Assembly: GCA_012511315.1 (NCBI GenBank)
Contig: JAAZGI010000120.1
Location: forward strand, 1-9,489
From: Clostridium sp.
GTDB lineage: Bacteria; Bacillota; Clostridia; Clostridiales; Clostridiaceae
Reading direction: 5' to 3'
DNA length: 9,489 nucleotides
Shown: piece by piece, positions 1 through 6,778 of the stretch
Layout: every line of letters begins with the position of its first letter
Numbering within the stretch: position 1 is the first letter of the stretch
Notes under the pieces: generated by a model
The model's input: the letters and a program-made list of their open reading frames with translations, nothing else
What the model was told of the DNA's origin: nothing
Databases searched by the model: none
Made by a program: the position numbers and the translations under genes

Positions 1-61
1 CTTCCACTTGAAGCTCTTTGCCTTTTATCTATTACCTAACTAATAAAAGTCATAGAAAGAA

Positions 62-89
62 TAAAAACCCTACAGTTCACACTATAGGG
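62..89 (-). terminator. Intrinsic terminator downstream of the ABC-F region
   Basis: Read on the minus strand, CCCTA-T-AGT, loop GTGA, ACT-G-TAGGG forms a hairpin of eight pairs with one internal mismatch (positions 68-89). It is followed directly by TTTTT (63-67). It lies about 20 bases after the stop of the minus-strand frame ending at 108, so it probably ends transcription coming through the ABC-F gene. This is seen in the sequence; activity is inferred. Confidence 0.6.
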
Positions 90-107
90 CATAATTTCTT
101 AAGGCTA

Positions 108-344
108 CTATTTTAACTTTTGTATGATCTTCATCCACCATTGCTTATAAAACTTTCTGCTCTCTGTTTGTCTTCTGGAATTCTTAAAGATTATCAAAAC
201 TTCGAATAGATGCTGCTCTTCTTTTTGAACATCAACTTTTGTTTCTGCCAAAATTCTTAATGTTTCCGGCAGAATTCTTAGTGAATTTAATTTCTTACTC
301 TGTTTAGTTATTTCATTATACTTATCTCTTGAACTGCTGATGGC
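108..344 (-). pseudogene. Headless reading frame, 78 codons, unknown function
   Basis: The minus strand has an open frame of 78 codons ending at TAG 108-110 with no usable start codon near its beginning; the only ATG is eight codons from the end. An in-frame TAG at 345-347 closes it upstream. The predicted peptide begins AISSSRDKYNEITKQ, is rich in Lys, Glu, Leu and Ile, and ends with a basic, aromatic tail (FYKQWWMKIIQKLK). The composition looks coding rather than random. It could be the C-terminal remnant of a gene that lost its 5' part, since the same frame continues upstream of the TAG for some codons. A single-base slip near 325-335 would alternatively join it to the frame reading ...NLGHQQFKR. 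I do not recognise a family. It lies between the ABC-F stop and a terminator. Confidence 0.4.
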
Positions 345-382
345 CTAAATTTTTTGAGTCTTTGACTTCAATTCTCTCAATG

Positions 383-2320
383 TTACACTTTGTTTTTCGC
401 AAACTCTTCCACAAGTCGAGCCAAATAGTCTTGTCGCTCCATTTTATACAGCAGCTCGTCTTCGACTTGTTCCATCTTTTCATAGAGCGGTTGAAGTTTA
501 TCATAGTCACTGGCGTATCGTGTCATTTCAGCGGAAATTTGTTCCAGCTCTTCTTCCAATTTCTTTATTTCTTCATCCACCGTTTCGTATTCGCGTTTTT
601 CTTTATAGGACAATTTGGTTGGTTTTTCCTTATCTTTTGTTTGGTCCTTTTGGGAGGTTTTTGCATCATGTTCAGCTTTCAAAGTTTTGTTGTTCTCAGC
701 TAGCACCGCATTGGCAATCCGACTCTTCTGGATACTCTCTTGGGTATAATCAAAGTAATTTCCTGTATATTGAGTTATGTTACCTAAACCATCTAAATGG
801 AATATCTTATTGCAAATTCGGTCGAGGAAATACCGATCATGGGACACTGTGATAACTGGTCCTTTAAAATCGTCGATGTAGGCTTCCAAAACCTTCAAGG
901 TATCGATATCAATATCATTGGTGGGTTCATCCAGCACTAAAACGTTGGGCGCTTCCATAAGAATTTTCATCAAGTAAAGTCGGCGCTTTTCGCCGCCGGA
1001 CAACTTGCTGATGGGTGTCCACTGAAGGTCGGAAGAAAACAGAAAAGTTTCCATCATTTGTGATGCGCTAATCTGATGTCCGTCGGAAGTGGTTACAATT
1101 TCTGCCGTTTCTTTAATATACTCGATGGCCCGAAGGGATTCGTTCATTTCTTCAATCTCTTGAGAAAAATAAGCTATTTTCACCGTTTCGCCCCGATCTA
1201 CTGAGCCTTGGTCGAGTTTTGCTTTTCCGATAATGATATTTAAGAAGGTGGTTTTCCCAACCCCATTATCCCCAATGACACCAATGCGGTCGTCCTTTTG
1301 GAAGGTGTAAGTAAATCCATTTAAAATCTTTTTAGCACCAAAACTTTTGTGGAGGTCTTTCAGTTCTATAATTTTCTGCCCTAATCTGGAGTGAATGCTG
1401 CTGATTTCAAGTCCCATTTCTTTGCTCTCGACTTTGGCATCCCTTAAGGCTTCAAAACGCTGGATTCTAGCTTGTTGCTTGGTACTTCTGGCTTTCGCTC
1501 CCTGTTTGATCCAACTTAGTTCCTGGCGATAAAGATTTAGCCTTTTCCGTTCCGTTGAACTGGCCACTTCTTGCCGTTCCAGCTTTTTTTCAATGTGATA
1601 GGTGTAATTGCCTTTGTAAATATATAGGTTGCCCTGGTCGATTTCCATGATTTTTGTTACCACCCGATCTAAGAAGTAACGATCATGGGTGATCATCAAT
1701 AAAGAACCTGTCAATCGCTTGATATGTCCCTCCAGCCAATCGATCATTTTATTGTCTAGATGATTGGTCGGTTCGTCTAAAATCAACAAATCACATGGCG
1801 TCACTAGGGCACTGGCAAGGGCTACCCGCTTTTTTTGCCCTCCTGATAAGGTGTTTATTTTTCTGTTGAAATCATGGATTCCCAATTGAGTCAAAATAGT
1901 CTTGATTTGGCTTTCCATTTCCCAGGCATCATTGACAGTCATTTCATCACTCAGTTGGGCGAATCTTTGTTGAATTTCTTCATCGTCCCCTCGTGCACTT
2001 AATTCTTCCAAGGTTTTTTCATAATCACGAATTAAACGCAGAGCTTTAGAATCTCCCTTAAAGACCTGCTCTAAGATGGTTGATTCCCCATCAAAATCAG
2101 GGTCTTGTGGTAAGTATTCGATCTTCATCCCACTTGTCATCTGAATGGTTCCCGTCTCACTGGTTTCTAATCCTGCAATAATTTTTAACAGAGTGGTTTT
2201 ACCCGTCCCATTGATTCCAATCAAGCCGATTTTTTCATCAGCAATACTGAATGAAATATTATTAAAAAGCACCTTATCCCCAAAACTCTTGGATAGATTC
2301 GTTGCTGTAAGTAAACTCAT
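383..2320 (-). CDS. ABC-F family ATPase, Uup type (645 aa)
   Basis: This is a soluble double ATPase of the ABC-F family. These proteins bind ribosomes at the tRNA exit (E) site and help stalled translation or give ribosome protection, rather than transporting substrates. No membrane segment is present. The first domain has Walker A GINGTGKTT (35-43), signature LSGGQ (158-162), Walker B LLILDEPTNHLD (178-189, catalytic E183) and H-loop His212. A charged linker spans about 240-315. The second domain has Walker A GDNGVGKTT (350-358), signature LSGGE (440-444), Walker B VLVLDEPTNDID (460-471, E465) and His494. A Lys/Glu-rich linker (545-570) leads to a C-terminal coiled coil starting KLSYKEKREYE (569-579), typical of Uup-like members. 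Length is normal and nothing is broken. The ATG is supported by AGAAGGAG at 2330-2337, 9 bases upstream. Housekeeping Uup-like function is more likely than antibiotic resistance, but the leader upstream leaves that open. Confidence 0.93.
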   Translation of the reverse strand: MSLLTATNLSKSFGDKVLFNNISFSIADEKIGLIGINGTGKTTLLKIIAGLETSETGTIQMTSGMKIEYLPQDPDFDGESTILEQVFKGDSKALRLIRDYEKTLEELSARGDDEEIQQRFAQLSDEMTVNDAWEMESQIKTILTQLGIHDFNRKINTLSGGQKKRVALASALVTPCDLLILDEPTNHLDNKMIDWLEGHIKRLTGSLLMITHDRYFLDRVVTKIMEIDQGNLYIYKGNYTYHIEKKLERQEVASSTERKRLNLYRQELSWIKQGAKARSTKQQARIQRFEALRDAKVESKEMGLEISSIHSRLGQKIIELKDLHKSFGAKKILNGFTYTFQKDDRIGVIGDNGVGKTTFLNIIIGKAKLDQGSVDRGETVKIAYFSQEIEEMNESLRAIEYIKETAEIVTTSDGHQISASQMMETFLFSSDLQWTPISKLSGGEKRRLYLMKILMEAPNVLVLDEPTNDIDIDTLKVLEAYIDDFKGPVITVSHDRYFLDRICNKIFHLDGLGNITQYTGNYFDYTQESIQKSRIANAVLAENNKTLKAEHDAKTSQKDQTKDKEKPTKLSYKEKREYETVDEEIKKLEEELEQISAEMTRYASDYDKLQPLYEKMEQVEDELLYKMERQDYLARLVEEFAKNKV

Positions 2321-2361
2321 AAATGTTTGCTCCTTCTAGTCATATATAATCTGAAAGTCAT
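2317..2361 (-). CDS. Possible 14-aa leader peptide overlapping the ABC-F start
   Basis: An ATG at 2359-2361 opens a 14-codon frame, MTFRLYMTRRSKHL. Its TGA (2317-2319) overlaps the ABC-F ATG (2318-2320) as ATGA, the classic arrangement for translational coupling. The ABC-F ribosome binding site (AGAAGGAG, 2330-2337) lies inside this small frame, so a ribosome translating or pausing here would affect access to it. Against it, no convincing ribosome binding site precedes its own ATG (the nearest purine run, AAAGG, is about 20 bases away). Short overlapping frames arise by chance. The function is inferred from position only. Confidence 0.3.
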   Translation of the reverse strand: MTFRLYMTRRSKHL

Positions 2362-2373
2362 AGTAGGTTTTGT

Positions 2374-2430
2374 GGTTCAACCTTTCTCTTCACTATCTAG
2401 TCATGAAAGGTTGAATCATGGTCTTGAACC
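2374..2430 (-). promoter_or_regulatory. Structured leader with alternative pairings upstream of ABC-F
   Basis: In transcript order on the minus strand, three arms are present: GGTTCAA (2430-2424), TTCAACCTTTC (2415-2405) and GAAAGGTTGAACC (2386-2374). The third can pair perfectly with the second over 11 bp (18-base loop) or with the first over 7 bp, so the two pairings exclude each other. The second arm falls inside an eight-codon frame, MIQPFMTR (2419-2393), that lacks an obvious ribosome binding site. Leaders of this design control several ABC-F genes by ribosome-dependent attenuation. No U-run follows the third arm, so this is not a ready-made terminator. A regulatory role is inference. 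Confidence 0.4.
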
Positions 2431-3114
2431 ATCGTAACCAGCAACAGCTTTTCTAATCCTTGAAACCATTTCATCCGTTGCACTTTCAAAACTACCCTGC
2501 AAAATCTTTTTTAAGGCGTTTAAGATTCAACCAACTGACCTCTACAATATTTTCGACCATGCTTTTATTGAATCAGGCTATGTCTTCCTATGATTAAGGA
2601 CTAATGTCAAAATTTTGCGACAAAAAAATGGATACTGCTACCGTCTATTATTTCTGCTTTACCTTTGATGATAAAGCAAACCAAAATAAATTAATTTATA
2701 GGGAATCGGTTTACTATGTTTCCCCCTTGATTCATTCCTAAATAATAACACGAACCCTATTTGATAGCACACAAACATCAATATATTTTATAGAACCCTC
2801 TCAACACAATCCGCCTATTTTACCATCTTTTCTTAAAATTCCCTGTGTATCTTTAAAGTAATTGCGGAGAGCTACAATCTATTTCAAACTGGCCCATTTC
2901 TTTATAACCGTTTTTAATAGAGCACTTCATTTTAAGGGTAATCAATGTACCAACCCATTTTATCAAATGTTACGTGTAGGCAGTTTTTTTGAAAGAGGTT
3001 TAATGCAGATTCTCGTTATAAGAGTTATTATATGTTGAATATGAAAGAAAATAATTCCTATCCTATCAGGTTTCATATCTATTTATTAATTGTATTAATT
3101 TTAATGGAGTTAGT
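2431..3114. other. AT-rich spacer with decayed reading frames, no gene called
   Basis: I find no intact gene in these 684 bases, only short coding-like patches. On the minus strand, 2492-2560 reads MVENIVEVSWLNLKRLKKDF plus two residues. A different minus frame running into 2416 ends AVAGYDGSRP. The minus frame 2853-2930 encodes 25 residues beginning MKCSIKNGYKEMGQFEID, which recalls the N-terminus of small CopG-type antitoxins. On the plus strand, 2604-2741 is a 45-codon frame with AAGGA only 3 bases before its ATG. Minus-strand frames switch repeatedly, which suggests old, degraded genes rather than a single regulatory spacer. Confidence 0.45.
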
Positions 3115-3361
3115 TCAGCTTTTCATAGGTGGAGTTGTCACATTGTCTTTTTGAGTCAGTGCTAAAAAGGCTTTAATTCCCTTATTTACTTTGTTAAGAT
3201 CCATTCCCTTTGGTGAGAGATCCATGTCAATTGGTTTCAGATAAAACTCTAAAAATCGCAGTCCCTTAAAATAGCCTGTATAACCATTTTGCCATTTAGG
3301 GTAAACTATGTTGAAAGTCTCATACATAGAATCACCAACATTAATATATATTTCATCTCCA
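3115..3361 (-). pseudogene. C-terminal fragment of an unknown protein, cut at the GC-rich junction
   Basis: The minus-strand frame ending at TGA 3115-3117 is open back to a stop just above 3370. Its first in-frame ATG is at 3325-3327, giving 70 residues, preceded by only a weak GGTGAT. The frame clearly continues upstream as GGDEIYINVGDSMYETFNIV, up to the point near 3360 where base composition jumps and the SH3-protein remnant begins. I therefore read it as the tail of a longer protein whose front was replaced or removed, not as a complete gene. It is rich in Lys, Asp, Leu and Tyr, with no predicted membrane segment and no motif I recognise. Translation from the internal ATG as a small protein is the alternative. 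Confidence 0.4.
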
Positions 3362-3944
3362 CCGGTGTGATCACCTCAAGGGTGAGCCTGACGACAAAGG
3401 GCGGCCTGTCAGACAGCATCATCGTGAAGATCCCCAAAGGGGAGGATATCAAGGTGCTGGACGGTCCGGTCAGCGGCTGGTATAAAATCAGCTGGGGCTC
3501 AAGGACCGGTAACGTCCATAAGGACTATATCACCGTTGATGAGACCGCCGCGTTAAAGGCCGAGCTGGCAAAGCCGTCCATCGGGCTGGTCTTTGTGCAT
3601 GACCTGAAAACCTTCCATCACTTCAAATCGGTCACAGCCTTTGACATCGCATTGGAACCTGACCCGGCGCAGATCGAGCTTCTCACCAAAAAGAAGGGGT
3701 ACGTTGCTGAGATCACCAGGGCCCGCCTCACAGGAGACGAGCGGTCGCTGTGCCGGGCGAGGTCGTGCGAAGCCGCAAGACCCTCTGCGACAATGAAGTC
3801 ATCCACCTTATATTCAAGGATTCAGAAGTCATCCCGTACTATTTCATCACCGTAAAGGAAACGGGTGGCAAAACGACGACCACCAGCATCCGGATGAGCC
3901 AGAGAGCGGCTCTTGACTGGGAGTCCTACGGATACGACCGATAA
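3361..3944 (+). pseudogene. Remnant of an SH3-domain (bacterial SH3b) protein, 5'-truncated and frameshifted
   Basis: From about 3361 the plus strand encodes a bacterial SH3-type domain. A run beginning SRVSLTTKGGLSDSIIVKIP leads to the GWYKISWGSRTGNVHKDYI segment, matching the usual SH3b layout of a ligand-facing strand, a K-x-G turn, a GWYKI core and a G-x-V-x-x-x-Y-I end. Such domains usually bind cell wall or occur in secreted proteins. About 130 further residues follow, with no known domain. Near 3735-3745 the coding frame moves by one base (apparent single-base deletion after LTGDE). It resumes as AVPGEVVRSRKTLCDNEV and ends at TAA 3942-3944 after ESYGYDR. No start codon, signal peptide or ribosome binding site is present at the left edge. 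G+C is visibly higher than to the left, consistent with foreign origin. A hairpin terminator follows. Confidence 0.6.
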
Positions 3945-3957
3945 AATCACAAAGGAA

Positions 3958-4018
3958 AAAAGCCGTCCCGTGCATGGAGACTTGAACAAGAAACATCGAC
4001 CATCCATGAGCGGCTTTT
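3958..4018 (+). terminator. Probable terminator after the SH3-protein remnant
   Basis: AAAAGCCG (3958-3965) pairs with CGGCTTTT (4011-4018), and CATGGA (3973-3978) pairs with TCCATG (4003-4008), with an asymmetric internal bulge and a loop of about 24 bases. The right arm ends in TTTT. It starts 13 bases after the stop codon of the SH3 remnant. The long loop makes it a weaker example than the terminator at 62-89. Confidence 0.45.
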
Positions 4019-4038
4019 CTGCTGATGAAATGCACCCT

Positions 4039-4224
4039 TTAACTTTTAGGGGGAGACCACTTGATTTGAGTCGAATACAGGTCGATTGAATTGACTTGAT
4101 ACCAAACCAACCATTTCCTTTTTTTGCGCTGATAGGCGCCTGATACAGTGTCTTTGCTTACTTGATATTTAAAATTGATTGATGGACGCAGTGTAATAAA
4201 CTCAGAGGAGTTTCTGCAATCCAT
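4039..4224 (-). CDS. Hypothetical protein or fragment, 61 aa, doubtful
   Basis: The minus-strand frame from ATG 4222-4224 to TAA 4039-4041 encodes 61 residues beginning MDCRNSSEFITLRPSINFKY and including a basic patch (QRKKRKWLVWYQ). The frame is open a further 12 codons upstream, and an overlapping minus frame (..RIINNKDKPSSRADLKLW..) is equally coding-like there. The true start is therefore unclear and a frameshift is possible. It has no clear ribosome binding site, signal peptide or known domain. It sits between the SH3 remnant and the insertion sequence. Either it is a broken piece of an older gene or not a gene; I hold it at low confidence. Confidence 0.25.
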   Translation of the reverse strand: MDCRNSSEFITLRPSINFKYQVSKDTVSGAYQRKKRKWLVWYQVNSIDLYSTQIKWSPPKS

Positions 4225-4288
4225 AATTTTAAATCGGCTCTGGAGCTGGGCTTGTCTTTATTATTAATAATCCTTTTTAAGGTTGTTA

Positions 4289-4312
4289 GGCCTTGTTCGG
4301 AAAATAAAATTC
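4289..4312 (+). repeat. Left terminal inverted repeat of the insertion sequence
   Basis: GGCCTTGTTCGGAAAATAAA begins the element. The first 15 bases match the right end perfectly, and the following AT-rich stretch to TTC matches with small differences. Confidence 0.85.
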
Positions 4313-4345
4313 GCAAAAGTGGTATGAGTTTTGTACACTCAAGCC

Positions 4346-5095
4346 ATGAACCAGTATGAGATAACAAATGAAGAATGGCAGCGGATTAAAGACTATTTAC
4401 CGCCCGAACGGTCAGGGCCCAGCAAAGACAACCGGAACGATGTTAGACGGGATTCTTTGGGTCCTAAGAAGCGGAGCGCAGTGGCGCTTTGTGCCTGAAT
4501 GCTATGGCAAGTACAATACCGTGTATATGACCGGGTTGCCAAGTGGCGGGACAAGGGCATCCTGGAGACCCTCTTTCAGGCTTTGTCTCAGGATGCAGAC
4601 CGTGAGACTATCAGCATCGACTCCACAAGCATCAAAGTCCACCAGAGCGCCAACGGCGGACAAAAGAAAGAAGACAAGGCGGTCGGCCGCTCCAGGAGCG
4701 GGCTCAATACCAAGATCCACACCCTGGTCGACGCTCTGGGCAACCCCTTACGCTTTCTGCTTTCGCCCGGGAACGACCATGATGCGGTCCATGCAGTGAA
4801 TCTCTTGAAAGGCATGGATCTCTCCGGCAGTATGGTGCTGGGAGGCAAGGCTTACGGTACGAAAAACATCCGCAACTATATCATTTCCATGGATGCGGGT
4901 TATGTGATCCCGCCCAAAAGTAATGCGATCGAACTCTGGCCGACAGCCTTTGATCTGTATAAGGAACGCCATCTGGTCGAATGCTTCTTCCAGAAGCTCA
5001 AGTGGTGCCGGAGGATCTTTATGCGCTATGACAAGCTGGACAAATCGTTCCTGGCCTTTGTGTACCTGGGCGCCATCCTACTGCTGCTCAAGTGA
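4346..5095 (+). pseudogene. IS5-family transposase, two frameshifts and a lost catalytic Asp
   Basis: DDE-type transposase that would cut and rejoin the ends of its own element. It starts [20 protein letters not shown] at ATG 4346 and matches the DUF4096-like N-terminus of the IS427 group. The frame breaks near 4435, where an extra A in CGGAACG disrupts an expected [19 protein letters not shown]. It breaks again near 4525-4528, where an extra AT follows TVY before [10 protein letters not shown]. Correcting these 3 bases gives about 248 residues, a normal length. In the last frame the first catalytic Asp is in [12 protein letters not shown] (codon 4619-4621) and the Glu in HLVECFFQKLK (codon 4979-4981). 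At the second Asp, where the family has DKAY, the sequence reads LGGKAYG: codon 4844-4846 is GGC, one transition from GAC. Three independent lesions make the enzyme inactive. Confidence 0.88.
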
Positions 5096-5220
5096 TCCAT
5101 CTGACAATGATATATCTGACAGTGAGCATTTCCCGATGTTCTTTTTGTGCTGCTCTTACGCTGCATGATCAGGGCAAAAAGAAGGCTGCTTTCTCCATCA
5201 GCTTGTTTTACTGACCTGGT

Positions 5221-5245
5221 GAATTTTTAATTTCCGAACAAGGCC
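5221..5245 (-). repeat. Right terminal inverted repeat of the insertion sequence
   Basis: Read on the minus strand from 5245, GGCCTTGTTCGGAAATTAAA matches the left end, identical over the first 15 bases. TA at 5246-5247 repeats the TA at 4287-4288. Confidence 0.85.
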
Positions 5246-5252
5246 TAGTTTA

Positions 5253-5281
5253 TTGACAATATTTGGTAAAAAAGTTACGAT
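5253..5281 (+). promoter_or_regulatory. Sigma-A-type promoter of the export operon
   Basis: A perfect -35 TTGACA (5253-5258), a 17-base spacer and -10 TACGAT (5276-5281, four of six consensus bases) lie 30 bases before the first gene's ATG. The -35 box begins 7 bp beyond the end of the insertion sequence, so the core promoter is intact. Anything that regulated it from further upstream has been displaced by 957 bp. The boxes are seen; activity is inferred. Confidence 0.65.
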
Positions 5282-5311
5282 TAAAAAAATATTATACAAA
5301 AGGTGCTGTTA

Positions 5312-5758
5312 ATGGTTAAAAATAAACTTGCAGTTGCAGCTGTATTTACGATCGCATTTTCTTTGTCAACGATATATGTAAATGCACAAGTAAAAATCCT
5401 CAAACAATATACGAATTACACTTACGCAAAATATGATCATATTGACAACAGTTTAGATGATGAGTATCGTTCAGATGTTTCTATCAGAGGCGCTGACCGG
5501 ATCACAACAGGAACGACTCGAGTCTATCCGCATAAACTATGGATCACGTATGACGTTCAAGGTGAAATAACGGTCGTATCAATATTTTCAGATGGAAGAA
5601 ACGACACGGTACAAAGAAGAAACCGGCAGGTTGTTAAAGACAAATGGAATCTTAGCTTTCTAAAAACCACAGCTAAATGGAACTCTACTCTCTTACCGGT
5701 AGAGGAGGTAATTATTACACCGACCAGCACAGAGCATCCACAGGACAAAGGAAACTAG
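5312..5758 (+). CDS. Small secreted protein, candidate cargo of the ABC exporter
   Basis: The ATG at 5312 follows AAAAGG (5298-5303) by 8 bases and gives 148 residues; a GTG at 5303 lies inside that site and is unlikely. The N-terminus is a clear signal peptide: MVKNK, a hydrophobic stretch at about 6-23, then VNA-QV with predicted cleavage after Ala25. The mature part is about 123 residues with no cysteine. It has an aromatic, polar start (QYTNYTYAKYDHIDN), a basic middle (VQRRNRQVVKDKW) and a Thr/Pro-rich tail (ITPTSTEHPQDKGN). No membrane segment follows the signal. It is the first gene of the operon, 6 bases from the first permease gene. By position it corresponds to the bacteriocin in lactococcin-972-type operons, but I do not see the Gly-Gly-x-Trp and Ser-x-Tyr-x-His pattern of that family. 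It may instead be a divergent bacteriocin, a partner lipoprotein-like factor or an immunity protein. Function unknown. Confidence 0.8.
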   Translation: MVKNKLAVAAVFTIAFSLSTIYVNAQVKILKQYTNYTYAKYDHIDNSLDDEYRSDVSIRGADRITTGTTRVYPHKLWITYDVQGEITVVSIFSDGRNDTVQRRNRQVVKDKWNLSFLKTTAKWNSTLLPVEEVIITPTSTEHPQDKGN

Positions 5759-5764
5759 CGAAAG

Positions 5765-6778
5765 ATGAATCGAACGAAATCGCAGTGGCTTATCGTATGT
5801 TTGAGTATTCTGGTTTATATTTCCAGCCTGTTTTCCTTCACTTATGCGGCAATGACACTCCATGGCACAAAGGATTTACCCTTTGGCCTTCATGCTACAT
5901 ACCGTCACTTTCAGTCGGCGTCTCATTTTCCTTTAACATTCGCTGATATAGCTCCAGCGGGCTGGGACGAACAGCTGCCTGCCCGGATTACCCTTATATC
6001 AGTGAATCACAATCTGTTGGGCCTTTACGATCCGGCGCTTTATTTTTCACGGGATCTTCATTATATACAGCCGGGTATGCTGCGGGGTTTTTCCGACACC
6101 GACTATAGAGCCGGAAATAAGGTAGCTTATTACATGCTGGAAAACCCTTCCGATATACCCGATCTAGTTAGAGCTCAGGTAAATGCACCTGAAGGCCTAA
6201 AAATAATCAACGGTCTGGGTGAAGACAGTGGACTTTACACAGAACAGACCGATTATGTCGTAAATATGACCTCTATGGAAGATATCGGAAACGAAGTATA
6301 CCTTGAAGGTGAGCGCGAAGAAGTGCTCATGTGGTCAAAAGGACTCGAAAAGCAAGGTTTTCAGCTGGCAGACAAGGGAAAAACGGCTCTTTCGGACGCG
6401 CTGATCGTCTTTTTGAGCCGGTTCAACCGGGTTTCCATTTTCTTGTATTTGTCGGTTCTGCTATATTTTCTGTTGTTTATAAGCATAGCAATGACTGAAC
6501 TGAGCGCCGCAGGATATGTCCGCATGCATCACGTTTTCGGCGGACAAGGCGTTTCATTATTCCGTGTCCTGCACAGGGAACTCATCTTCAGCGTCCTGCT
6601 GACCGCACTGAGTTTTATGTCTTTCTTTTTCATCGGCAGAGCAAGGGGGATGTTTGAATATATTGAGCTTTCCGGTTTTGTCGGGTATACCTTTGGGCAT
6701 CTTGCTGTAGTCGCAGGCTGCACTCTATTTTTTCATCGGGTTAGCCTCAAACTGCTGCAAAGGAGGACCCAATCTTGA
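5765..6778 (+). CDS. Half-permease 1 of bacteriocin-type ABC exporter (337 aa)
   Basis: Integral membrane protein with one N-terminal helix (about 8-29), a large outside domain (30-220) and three C-terminal helices (about 223-244, 271-291, 305-324). This is the topology of MacB/FtsX-like permeases and of each half of the bacteriocin-associated integral membrane proteins of lactococcin-972 operons. The segment after the second helix, GYVRMHHVFGGQGVSLFRVLHREL, corresponds to the coupling region that normally contacts the ATPase. It starts at ATG 5765, 6 bases after the previous stop, with AAAGGA at 5747-5752. Its TGA (6776-6778) overlaps the TTG start of the next gene. It probably forms a heterodimer with half-permease 2 and, with the ATPase, exports or gives immunity to the secreted protein. 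The family assignment rests on topology, context and local resemblance. Confidence 0.75.
   Translation: MNRTKSQWLIVCLSILVYISSLFSFTYAAMTLHGTKDLPFGLHATYRHFQSASHFPLTFADIAPAGWDEQLPARITLISVNHNLLGLYDPALYFSRDLHYIQPGMLRGFSDTDYRAGNKVAYYMLENPSDIPDLVRAQVNAPEGLKIINGLGEDSGLYTEQTDYVVNMTSMEDIGNEVYLEGEREEVLMWSKGLEKQGFQLADKGKTALSDALIVFLSRFNRVSIFLYLSVLLYFLLFISIAMTELSAAGYVRMHHVFGGQGVSLFRVLHRELIFSVLLTALSFMSFFFIGRARGMFEYIELSGFVGYTFGHLAVVAGCTLFFHRVSLKLLQRRTQS
6759..6766 (+). promoter_or_regulatory. Strong ribosome binding site selecting a TTG start
   Basis: AAAGGAGG lies 8 bases before TTG 6775-6777 and inside the end of the preceding gene. It is the best such site in the operon and fixes the non-ATG start of half-permease 2. 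The TTGA overlap implies coupled translation and matched amounts of the two permeases. Confidence 0.8.

Larger units (their letters stand above)
4289..5245 (+). mobile_element. IS5-family (IS427-like) insertion sequence, 957 bp, inactive
   Basis: Both ends are visible. GGCCTTGTTCGGAAA begins at 4289, and its exact reverse complement ends at 5245. TA flanks both sides (4287-4288 and 5246-5247), a 2-bp target duplication that suits the IS427 group. The element holds one transposase gene in the plus direction and about 125 bp of noncoding sequence after its stop. Its G+C is higher than the flanks. It is structurally complete but its transposase is ruined, so it could move only with a transposase supplied elsewhere. 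It lies 7 bp before the promoter of the downstream export operon and points towards it. Confidence 0.85.

Noticed and set aside
362..852. Plus-strand open frames opposite the ABC-F gene end
   Set aside because: They lie antisense to a fully motif-supported ABC-F gene and show no motif of their own.
2604..2741. 45-codon plus-strand frame with AAGGA before its ATG
   Set aside because: The AAGGA is only 3 bases from the ATG, no motif or hydrophobic pattern is visible, and the surrounding spacer is decayed.
4499..4972. Several minus- and plus-strand open frames within the transposase
   Set aside because: They are out-of-frame readings of transposase DNA; only the three frames that spell the IS5-family protein are meaningful.
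5099..5121. Direct repeat ATCTGACA, twice at a 15-base period
   Set aside because: Only two short copies within the noncoding tail of the insertion sequence; not a CRISPR or iteron array.
5303..5311. GTG start three codons upstream of the secreted protein ATG
   Set aside because: It overlaps the ribosome binding site AAAAGG, which is correctly spaced for the ATG at 5312.
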